Shown one piece after another: positions 1 to 6,041 of a stretch of 11,743 nucleotides of DNA (its first letter is position 1; each line of letters starts with the position of its first letter). Position numbers and translations under genes: made by a program. The stretch is from an uncultured Pseudomonadota bacterium (GTDB taxonomy: Bacteria > Pseudomonadota > Gammaproteobacteria > Burkholderiales > Casimicrobiaceae): positions 1 to 11,743 of the forward strand of contig CALFEY010000372.1 in the NCBI GenBank assembly GCA_937958295.1, given 5' to 3'. Under the pieces are notes generated by a model that saw only the letters and a list, made by a program, of their open reading frames with translations, searched no databases and was not told where the DNA came from.

Positions 1-864
1 AGCGGGCTCCTGTTCGGTGTCCTCCTCGGCAACTTCTCCCAGATCCGCCTGATCCAGGTGATCCAGGGGGTCGCACTGCTCACGATGCTGCTGAACCTCG
101 TCGCATTGTGGAAGCAGGAAGCGCGAGACCCGGCGCGCACCGATCCGCGCCGGGACACGCCCGCCTTTGCCGAGACATGGCGCGCCTTCCTGCGCGGGGG
201 CAAGGTCACGCGGCTCCTCGTCGCCGTGGGCCTCGGCAGCGCGGCGTTTTCGATGCAGGACATCTTGCTTGAGCCCTATGGCGGTCAGATCCTGCATCTC
301 GGCGTAGGCGCCACCACCATGCTTACGGCGCTGCAGGCCTGTGGCGCACTGGCGGCCTTCACCATCGCGGCGCACACGTTGCACGAGGGCGCGGACCCGC
401 ACCGCATCGCGGCCTACGGCGCGCTCGTGGGCATCGTCGCCTTTGCGGCGGTGATCTTTGCGGCGCCGCTCGAATCACCCTTCCTGTTCCGGATCGGCAC
501 CATCCTCATCGGCTTCGGCGGCGGGCTCTTCGCGGTCTGTACGCTCACCGCGGCGATGGCGCTGCCGAGCGGCGGGCACGCCGGGCTCGCGCTTGGCGCG
601 TGGGGCGCCGTGCAGGCGTCCGCCGCGGGCATCGCCGTGGCCATGGGCGGCGCACTGCGCGACGTGATGACGGGCCTGGCCGCGCAGGGCGCGCTCGGCC
701 CGGCGGTCACCGGCCCCGGCGTGGGCTACAGCGTCGTGTACCAGATCGAGATCGCCCTGCTGTTCGCCACGCTCGCGGCCATCGGCCCGCTCGTGCGCTC
801 CCCCGCCCGCGACGGGCGGCCCCCTTCTCCCTCGAAGTTCGGCCTCGCCGAGTTTCCTGGATAG
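1..864 (+). CDS. lhaA: LhaA/PucC-family LH1 assembly protein, C-terminal part
   Basis: Partial gene: the frame is open from the first base, so the start lies upstream; 287 residues are visible, ending at TAG 862-864. The product is a polytopic inner-membrane protein of the PucC/LhaA branch of the major facilitator superfamily (also called the BCD family), which helps insert and pigment light-harvesting 1 polypeptides. Supporting features are the motif LIQVIQGVALLTMLLN followed by WKQEARDPAR, about six hydrophobic segments rich in Gly and Ala, and the C-terminal KFGLAEFPG, a tail I associate with LhaA. It is followed after 29 bases by puhA, the classic lhaA-puhA order of purple-bacterial clusters, which favours LhaA (LH1) over PucC (LH2); no LH2 genes are in the window. 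Family assignment is confident; the choice of LhaA rests mostly on context. Confidence 0.93.
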   Translation, partial: SGLLFGVLLGNFSQIRLIQVIQGVALLTMLLNLVALWKQEARDPARTDPRRDTPAFAETWRAFLRGGKVTRLLVAVGLGSAAFSMQDILLEPYGGQILHLGVGATTMLTALQACGALAAFTIAAHTLHEGADPHRIAAYGALVGIVAFAAVIFAAPLESPFLFRIGTILIGFGGGLFAVCTLTAAMALPSGGHAGLALGAWGAVQASAAGIAVAMGGALRDVMTGLAAQGALGPAVTGPGVGYSVVYQIEIALLFATLAAIGPLVRSPARDGRPPSPSKFGLAEFPG

Positions 865-893
865 CCTTCGACCCCCTCCGCGGAGAGATCACC

Positions 894-1664
894 ATGCCTA
901 CCGGTGCCATCACACAATACATCGACGTCGCGCAGATCGCCCTGTATGCCTTCTGGGTCTTCTTTGCCGGGCTCATCTATTACCTGCGGCGCGAGGACAA
1001 GCGCGAGGGCTATCCCCTCGAGTCGGATCGCTCGGGGAGCATCCGAGTGCAGGGCTGGCCGGCGGTACCGCCGCCCAAGACCTTCCTGCTCCGCGACGGC
1101 AGCATGCGCGTGGCGCCGCGCGCAGCCGAGCCGGTGGAAGAGGTCCGAGCCACCGCCGGACGCTTCCCCGGCGCCCCGCTGGAGCCCACGGGCAACCCCA
1201 TGCTCGACGGCGTGGGTCCTGCCGCCTACGCCAATCGACCGCACGTGCCCGATCTCACCCTCGACGGCCAGATCAAGATCGTGCCGCTGCGCGTGGCGCA
1301 TGACTACGCCATTGAGTCGCGCGATCCCGATCCCCGCGGCATGCCCGTGATTGGTGCCGATGGCAAGGCCGGCGGCGTCGTCCGCGACGTGTGGGTGGAT
1401 CGCTCCGAGACGATCCTCCGCTACCTCGAGGTGGAGGTAGCGGCGGTTTCCGGCCAGCATCATGTGCTCCTGCCGGTCAACTTCACCACGATCAGCAGCC
1501 GCGGTGAGGTGAAGGTGCGCTCAATCCTCGCGAGCCAGTTCGCCGACGTGCCGGTGCTCGCGCATCCCGACCAGGTGACGCTGCTCGAGGAGGACCGCAT
1601 CACCGCCTACTACGCCTCGGGCACGCTGTACGCCACGCCCGACCGCCTGGGACCGCTGGTGTGA
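894..1664 (+). CDS. puhA: Photosynthetic reaction centre H subunit
   Basis: Encodes 256 residues, the usual size for PuhA. The H subunit caps the cytoplasmic side of the L/M core, stabilises the complex and forms part of the proton path to QB. The N-terminus is short and periplasmic, followed by one membrane helix (about residues 11-31) ending in the characteristic YYLRREDKREGYPLE. The rest is a soluble PRC-barrel-type domain, with PMLDGVGPAAYANRPHVPD (about 102-120) and a barrel segment around residues 125-200. The ATG at 894 is preceded by a CGGAGAGA ribosome site at 881-888, and it gives the expected N-terminus; longer readings in the same frame would run back into lhaA. The stop overlaps a possible GTG start of puhB by 4 bases (GTGA). 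Confidence 0.97.
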   Translation: MPTGAITQYIDVAQIALYAFWVFFAGLIYYLRREDKREGYPLESDRSGSIRVQGWPAVPPPKTFLLRDGSMRVAPRAAEPVEEVRATAGRFPGAPLEPTGNPMLDGVGPAAYANRPHVPDLTLDGQIKIVPLRVAHDYAIESRDPDPRGMPVIGADGKAGGVVRDVWVDRSETILRYLEVEVAAVSGQHHVLLPVNFTTISSRGEVKVRSILASQFADVPVLAHPDQVTLLEEDRITAYYASGTLYATPDRLGPLV

Positions 1665-1720
1665 GCGCGCCCGGCCGCCGCAAGGACGGGCGTCGCAGCG
1701 CGCCGCGCGAGGCTGCCGCG

Positions 1721-2386
1721 ATGCCCGAGCACGAGTTCGAGCCGGTGCCCGGTCTACCGGAACAGCTCCCCGCAGGCGAGACCATGCTCTGGCAGGGCTC
1801 GCCCGACTGGCGCTCGCTCGCATTGCGCGCATTCCATGCCCGCAAGCTCGCGATCTACTTCATCGTATTGCTGGTGGCGCGCGCGGCCACCGTGATGCTG
1901 AGTGGCGGCTCGCTCGCCGACGCGCTCGTCGCGGTGCTGTGGCTGCTGCCCTTCGCCGCGCTGGCCGTGGCCATGCTCGGCCTGGTGGCGTGGATGATGG
2001 CGCGCGCCGCCGTGTACACGATCACCAATCGTCGCGTCGTGATGCGCATCGGCGTGGTGCTCGAGGTCACCTTCAACCTGCCCTACGCCACGATCGAGTC
2101 GGCGGGCCTGCGCGTGTACAGCGACGGGACCGGCGACATTCCACTCGCCCTGGCAGGCTACGACCACATCGCCTATGCGCACCTGTGGCCGCACGTGCGC
2201 CCATGGCGCCTGGCCAGCGCGCAGCCCATGCTGCGCACCGTACCCAACGCCGCGCACGTGGCCGATCTCCTCGCCCGCGCGCTCGCCGCGCATGCGGGCG
2301 TGCCGGCGAGGAGCGTAGCCGAGACCGCGCCCCGGCGGCAGGACGACGCGCGCGAAGCGCCGTCGTACGCCGCCGCGGCGCACTGA
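1721..2386 (+). CDS. puhB: Photosynthetic complex assembly protein PuhB
   Basis: Encodes 221 residues from the ATG at 1721. PuhB is an inner-membrane factor needed for efficient reaction-centre assembly in Rhodobacter. The N-terminus EFEPVPGLPEQLPAGE then MLWQGSPDW is the family signature. About three hydrophobic helices lie near residues 43-60, 64-88 and 89-100. They are followed by YTITNRRVVMRIG (99-111), the hallmark of bacterial PH-like (bPH2/YdbT) domains, and a soluble C-terminal region ending in a polar, Ala-rich tail. An in-frame GTG at 1661 overlaps the puhA stop (GTGA) and would add 20 basic residues. I prefer the ATG because the conserved family N-terminus begins there, although its ribosome site (GCGAGG near 1708) is weak. 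Confidence 0.93.
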   Translation: MPEHEFEPVPGLPEQLPAGETMLWQGSPDWRSLALRAFHARKLAIYFIVLLVARAATVMLSGGSLADALVAVLWLLPFAALAVAMLGLVAWMMARAAVYTITNRRVVMRIGVVLEVTFNLPYATIESAGLRVYSDGTGDIPLALAGYDHIAYAHLWPHVRPWRLASAQPMLRTVPNAAHVADLLARALAAHAGVPARSVAETAPRRQDDAREAPSYAAAAH

Positions 2387-2399
2387 CGGAGCGCCGGCC

Positions 2400-2855
2400 A
2401 TGCAGGAACACTTCGCCAACGCACCCTTCCCCCGGGGACCCCTGGCAGGCGCTGCACTGCTCGTCGTCTTCGCGCTGGTCACGGTGGCGTTCGTCCGCCT
2501 CACCGGCATCGGCGCGAGCCACATCCCCGATGCCGAGGCCGTGCTCGAGCGCGAGTTCCGCTTCGAAGACCGCCCCGATGGCAGCATCGCGGTCGTGGAT
2601 GCGCGCGACGGCCGCACCGTCGAGACGGTCACGGGCGCCGCCGGCTTCCTCCGCGGCACGCTGCGCGGCCTCGCGCGCGAGCGCAAGCGCCAGGGGGTAG
2701 GCCCGGAGCAGCCGTTCAGACTCGTCGGCCGGGCCGATGGCCGGCTCACGCTGATCGATCCCACCACCGGACGGCGCGTGGACCTCGAGTCGTTCGGCCC
2801 CACCAATGCCGGCGTGTTCGCCCAAATGCTGGCCGCCGCCGAGAGCCCGCGATGA
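2400..2855 (+). CDS. puhC: Photosynthetic complex assembly protein PuhC
   Basis: Encodes 151 residues. PuhC is a membrane-anchored factor that in Rhodobacter capsulatus supports assembly and organisation of RC-LH1. There is one N-terminal membrane anchor (about residues 15-33). The outer domain has the pattern FRFEDRPDGSIAVVDARDG, then a GFLRGTLRGLARERKR stretch, then FRLVGRADGRLTLIDPTTGRRVDLESFGPTNAGVFAQML, typical of the family. An ACGGAG ribosome site begins in the puhB stop codon and sits 8 bases before the ATG. The stop is shared with the next gene (ATGA at 2852-2855). The length and the position between puhB and acsF agree with the standard puh operon. Confidence 0.93.
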   Translation: MQEHFANAPFPRGPLAGAALLVVFALVTVAFVRLTGIGASHIPDAEAVLEREFRFEDRPDGSIAVVDARDGRTVETVTGAAGFLRGTLRGLARERKRQGVGPEQPFRLVGRADGRLTLIDPTTGRRVDLESFGPTNAGVFAQMLAAAESPR

Positions 2856-3178
2856 GCGCCCCGCATGGCGCTTCGGCGCGGCAGCTCGACGTGCCCTGTA
2901 CGGTGGACATCGCGCAGACGGTCGAGTCGCTGCACGCGCACGTGGAGCTCCACGGCGTGCAGGTCGGACCCGGCGACGCCGTCCTGGTCCACGACGCGCC
3001 AACACAGGTGGCCTACGGCGAGCATCTCGTCTGCCGTCGTCAGGCCACCATCACGCGCGCGGGGCCGCTCGCGCGGCTGTGGACCCGCCTCACGAGCCGC
3101 TTCGAGCTCTCGCTTCTCTACGAAGTCAGCTTCTCGCCCGAACGCCTGTCCGGCCCGGGCCCAAGGAGACCCCGATGA
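2852..3178 (+). CDS. Uncharacterised 108-residue protein of the puh operon
   Basis: A small soluble protein whose ATG overlaps the puhC stop and whose TGA overlaps the acsF start (ATGA at both ends), so translation is probably coupled to both. I do not assign a function. Visible features are a segment DVPCTVDIAQTVESLHAHVE (about residues 13-32) with one Cys and a His pair; a compact beta-rich-looking stretch, VELHGVQVGPGDAVLVHDAP then YGEHLVCRRQATI, with a second Cys; and a C-terminal part TRLTSRFELSLLYEVSFSPERL. There is no signal peptide or membrane helix. An unnamed small gene between puhC and acsF recurs in purple-bacterial clusters. This may correspond to such genes, but I cannot confirm homology to R. 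capsulatus PuhD, which is much smaller. Reading frame, coding context and overlaps make it a real gene. Confidence 0.8.
   Translation: MSAPHGASARQLDVPCTVDIAQTVESLHAHVELHGVQVGPGDAVLVHDAPTQVAYGEHLVCRRQATITRAGPLARLWTRLTSRFELSLLYEVSFSPERLSGPGPRRPR
3163..3168 (+). promoter_or_regulatory. Ribosome binding site fixing the acsF start
   Basis: AAGGAG lies 6 bases before the ATG at 3175, within the 3' end of the preceding small gene. The same frame stays open far upstream (to about 2806), but this strong site and the AcsF N-terminus place the start here. Confidence 0.85.
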
Positions 3179-4239
3179 CCCCCGATGCAAGCCCCGCCTC
3201 GGTCAACGAGGCCACGCGCATGGCGCAGGCCGACACGGTGCTGAGCCCGCGCTTCTACACCACCGATTTCGACGCAATGGATCGCCTGGACGTGACGCCC
3301 GTCCGCGCGCAGTGGGACGCGCTCATCGACGAGTTCCGGCGCGACGTGAACCGCGGCCACTTCCAGCGGCCCACCGAGCTCGACCGCGACTTCTCGGACC
3401 TCCCGGACGACCTGCACCGGGAGTTCATCGACTTCCTCGTGAGCTCGGTGACCGCGGAATTCTCGGGCTGCGTGCTCTATGCCGAGATCCACAAGCGGGT
3501 GAGCAACCCGGACATGAAGGATCTTTTCGGCTTCATGAGCCGCGACGAGGCCCGGCACGCGGGGTTCATCAACCAGTGGCTCAAGGACTTCGGCATCGGT
3601 GTGGACCTGGGCTTTCTCACCAAGGCCAAGAAGTACACCTTCTTCCGCCCCAAGTTCATCTTTTACGCGACGTACCTCTCCGAGAAGATCGGCTACGCGC
3701 GCTACATCACCATCTTCCGGCAGACCGAGCGCCATCCGGAGCTGCGCTTCCACCCGATCTTTCGCTGGTTCGATCTGTGGTGCAACGACGAGTTCCGCCA
3801 CGGCGAGGCCTTTGCGCTGCTGATGCGCGCCAACCCGCAACTGCTCGCAGGCGCCAACAAACTGTGGATCCGCTTCTTCGTGCTGGCGGTGTTCGCTACG
3901 ATGTACGTGCGCGACCACCAGCGACCCGTGTTCCATGCCGCGCTCGGCCTTGATCCCACCGAGTACGACTTTGCCGTGTTCCGCATCACCTCCGAGATCT
4001 CCCGGCAGGTGTTCCCGCTGACGCTCGACCTCGACGACCCCCGCTTCCACGTTGGCCTCGAGCGGCTGCGACGCATCGCGGAGGCCATCGCCAACGCACG
4101 CGCACAAGGCGGCGCGATCGGCCTGGCCAAGCGTGCGGGCCTTGCGCTGGCCGCTGCGGCCACGTTCGCGCGGCTCTACCTCCTCCCCTCCAAGCCCAAT
4201 CCCCTGCCGCAGGACATCCGGCTCGCGCCGATCTGGTGA
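3175..4239 (+). CDS. acsF: Aerobic Mg-protoporphyrin IX monomethyl ester cyclase
   Basis: Encodes 354 residues, the family size. AcsF is the oxygen-dependent diiron cyclase that forms the isocyclic (E) ring, turning Mg-protoporphyrin IX monomethyl ester into 3,8-divinyl protochlorophyllide. It sits at the membrane. The diiron ligands are visible: Glu95 in TAEFSGCVLYAEIHKR, the ExxH in DEARHAGF (Glu125, His128), Glu170 in YLSEKIGYARY and the second ExxH in CNDEFRHGE (Glu206, His209). LSPRFYTTDFDAMDRLDV near residues 23-40 is also typical. The start at 3175 follows an AAGGAG site and overlaps the previous stop as ATGA. puhE follows 4 bases after the stop. Its presence implies that bacteriochlorophyll synthesis can run with oxygen; whether BchE also exists cannot be seen here. 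Confidence 0.97.
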   Translation: MTPDASPASVNEATRMAQADTVLSPRFYTTDFDAMDRLDVTPVRAQWDALIDEFRRDVNRGHFQRPTELDRDFSDLPDDLHREFIDFLVSSVTAEFSGCVLYAEIHKRVSNPDMKDLFGFMSRDEARHAGFINQWLKDFGIGVDLGFLTKAKKYTFFRPKFIFYATYLSEKIGYARYITIFRQTERHPELRFHPIFRWFDLWCNDEFRHGEAFALLMRANPQLLAGANKLWIRFFVLAVFATMYVRDHQRPVFHAALGLDPTEYDFAVFRITSEISRQVFPLTLDLDDPRFHVGLERLRRIAEAIANARAQGGAIGLAKRAGLALAAAATFARLYLLPSKPNPLPQDIRLAPIW

Positions 4240-4243
4240 GCTC

Positions 4244-5029
4244 ATGACACAGCACGTCCTCCCCGTGGTGTTCACCCTGATCGTGTGGTGGGTGAGCACC
4301 GGGGTGATCCTGTACCTGGACAACCTGCCGCGCAGGACGTACCGCACGAGCATGACGGCCGCGACCGTGGTGCTCGCGCTCGCCCTGTACGGCGTGTTCG
4401 CGACGAGCGCCGATGCGACGGTGGGGGGAGCTTACGGCGCCTTCACGTGCAGCGTGCTGGTCTGGGGCTGGGTGGAGATGAGCTTCCTCATGGGGATCAT
4501 CACCGGTCCGCGCGAGGCGCCGTGCCCGCCCGGGGCGAAAGGGTGGCAACGCGCCGGCTACGCGCTGCAGGCGATCGTGTATCACGAGTTCGCGCTCATC
4601 GCGGGGGGCGTGGCGGTGCTGTTGCTCACGATGGGCGGCGAGAACCAGGTCGCGGTGTGGACCTACGCCATCCTGTGGGTGATGCGGCAGAGCGCCAAGC
4701 TCAACGTCTTCCTCGGCGTGCGCAACCTGAGCGAGGAGTTCCTCCCGCCGCACCTACGCTACCTGCAAACCTACTTCCGGCGAGCGCCGATGAATGCGCT
4801 CTTTCCCGTCTCGGTGATTGCGGGCACCGCCGCAGCCTGGTGGTCATGGACACAGGCGCTCGCCCCGAGTGCCAGCGCCTTCGACGCCACGGCCCTCACC
4901 TTCGCGGCCACGCTCGTCACGCTCGGCGTGCTCGAGCACTGGTTCCTGGTGCTGCCGCTGCCCACGTCATCGCTCTGGAACGTCTACCTGCGCTCGCGTG
5001 CCGCGCCGTCGGCGCCAGGCCCGCGCTAA
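4244..5029 (+). CDS. puhE: Putative photosynthetic complex assembly protein PuhE
   Basis: Encodes 261 residues and is almost entirely hydrophobic, with about seven predicted membrane helices (roughly residues 5-24, 38-53, 64-87, 108-131, 135-150, 183-203 and 215-238). It belongs to the PuhE family (formerly DUF3623), which in Rhodobacter capsulatus affects reaction-centre levels; its biochemical role is unknown. Family-like features are the N-terminal WWVSTGVILYLDNLPRRTYR, SVLVWGWVEMSFLMGIITGP, YHEFALI, and ILWVMRQSAKLNVFLGVRNL followed by FLPPHLRYLQTYF. The ATG at 4244 is preceded closely by GGTGAG, which overlaps the acsF stop. It is the last gene of the plus-strand operon, and its stop lies only 6 bases from the stop of the convergent hydrolase. 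No terminator hairpin with a T-run was seen in that gap. Confidence 0.93.
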   Translation: MTQHVLPVVFTLIVWWVSTGVILYLDNLPRRTYRTSMTAATVVLALALYGVFATSADATVGGAYGAFTCSVLVWGWVEMSFLMGIITGPREAPCPPGAKGWQRAGYALQAIVYHEFALIAGGVAVLLLTMGGENQVAVWTYAILWVMRQSAKLNVFLGVRNLSEEFLPPHLRYLQTYFRRAPMNALFPVSVIAGTAAAWWSWTQALAPSASAFDATALTFAATLVTLGVLEHWFLVLPLPTSSLWNVYLRSRAAPSAPGPR

Positions 5030-5035
5030 GCGGCC

Positions 5036-5959
5036 TCACCCGGCGAGGAATGCCGCCACCGCGGGCAGCGACTGGCCCGGGTCCTCTTCCTGCGGCACGT
5101 GCCCCAACCCGGGCAGCACCACGAGCGTGCTGCGCGGAAGCGCGCGGCGATAGTCCTGCGCATTGCTCACTGGGATGATGGCATCCTGCGCCCCCCAGAG
5201 CAGCAGCACGGGGGCGCGGATCTGTTGCAGCCACGGCGCGGGAGGCTCGAGCACGGTCTGCTCGAGGCGCCGGATCGAGGCCTCGCGCACGCCGGGCGCG
5301 AGCATCAGGTCATGGTAGCGGGTCACGACATCGTCGCGGAGCGCCTCACGGTTGCCATAGGCCGAGGCAAGCGTCATGCGCAGGAGCGGCTTGGGCAGCA
5401 CGTAGCGCATGAGGCCGAAGAGCGCGGGCAACGCGGTGGCCTTCCCGTATTCGAAGCCAGCGCTGGCGAAGCCGTCGGGCGCCACCAGCACCAGCCGGTC
5501 CACTCGGTCGGGGAACTGCGCGGCGAAGCGCCAGGCGATCCGACCGCCGATGGAGTTGCCCACGAGGCTCGCCCGCGGCAGATGCAGCGTATCCATCAGC
5601 GCCCGCAGCAGCACGAGGCTGCGTTGGTCGGTGTAATCGCCGGTCGGATCGGGACCGGTGAGACCGGCACCTGGCAGATCGAAGCGCACCACGCGATAGT
5701 CGGCGGCAAGCGCCTGCGCCCACGCCTCCCACGTGTGCAGGCTCGATCCGAATCCGTGGATCATGATCACCGCGGGACGGTCCCGCGGCCCGGTGTCGCG
5801 CACGTGCAGGCGCATGCCCGCCACCTCCATCATGTCGCCAGGATGGGCGAGGTACTTGCGCTCGAGCGCCGCCCGCGGCCGGTCGGGCGTCCACAACCAC
5901 GTGCCGCCCGCGACTCCGATGGCCAAGGTGCCAAGGAGGATCATGTGCGCCAGCTTCAT
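5036..5959 (-). CDS. Membrane-anchored alpha/beta-fold hydrolase
   Basis: Encodes 307 residues from the ATG whose complement is at 5957-5959. A hydrophobic N-terminal segment (about residues 4-23) followed by WTPDRPRAALERKYL suggests a signal anchor, with the catalytic domain probably periplasmic or membrane-associated. The alpha/beta hydrolase fold is clear: oxyanion loop HGFGSS (68-73), nucleophile elbow GNSIGG with Ser136, acid Asp259 in WGAQDAIIP and His287 in GLGHVPQEED. The substrate cannot be read from the sequence. BchO, a cluster-encoded alpha/beta hydrolase tied to Mg chelatase, is one comparison, but I see nothing specific to it. An in-frame start at 6022 would add 21 residues, but it would place the puf terminator hairpin inside the coding region, so I reject it. 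No strong ribosome site or promoter is visible in the 38 bases upstream. Confidence 0.9.
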   Translation of the reverse strand: MKLAHMILLGTLAIGVAGGTWLWTPDRPRAALERKYLAHPGDMMEVAGMRLHVRDTGPRDRPAVIMIHGFGSSLHTWEAWAQALAADYRVVRFDLPGAGLTGPDPTGDYTDQRSLVLLRALMDTLHLPRASLVGNSIGGRIAWRFAAQFPDRVDRLVLVAPDGFASAGFEYGKATALPALFGLMRYVLPKPLLRMTLASAYGNREALRDDVVTRYHDLMLAPGVREASIRRLEQTVLEPPAPWLQQIRAPVLLLWGAQDAIIPVSNAQDYRRALPRSTLVVLPGLGHVPQEEDPGQSLPAVAAFLAG

Positions 5960-5990
5960 CGATGCTGCAACGTGATCGACCGCCACGGCA

Positions 5991-6020
5991 AAGCAAAGGG
6001 CCGCGGCATGCCGCGGCCCC
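5991..6020 (-). terminator. Rho-independent-type terminator of the puf operon
   Basis: A perfect GC-rich inverted repeat lies 22-44 bases after the pufC stop. Arms GGGCCGCGGC and GCCGCGGCCC at 5998-6019 are separated only by AT. Read on the minus strand, the hairpin is followed at once by the T-rich tract TTTGCTT (complement of 5991-5997). On the plus strand it is followed by CCAAGCC, so it should act only on puf transcription. The palindrome could in principle be a protein-binding site instead, but its position and T-tract favour a terminator. Confidence 0.8.
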
Positions 6021-6041
6021 AAGCCTCGCGCGGCTCCGGTG

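Noticed and set aside
1754..3190. Long minus-strand open frame (478 residues) opposite puhB-puhC-orf
   Set aside because: Its translation is Arg/Ala/Gly/His-rich low-complexity sequence with no family features, while the plus strand codes for recognised proteins. It is a high-GC antisense shadow.
3118..4353. 411-residue minus-strand open frame opposite acsF
   Set aside because: It lies entirely antisense to the well-conserved cyclase and has no recognisable domain or ribosome site; the frame is open because of GC-rich codon use.
5030..5035. Possible bidirectional terminator between puhE and the hydrolase
   Set aside because: The gap is only 6 bases, and no stem followed by a T-run was seen around it.
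5960..6022. 21-residue upstream extension of the hydrolase
   Set aside because: It would translate through the puf terminator palindrome, and the hydrophobic anchor starts naturally at the downstream Met (5959).
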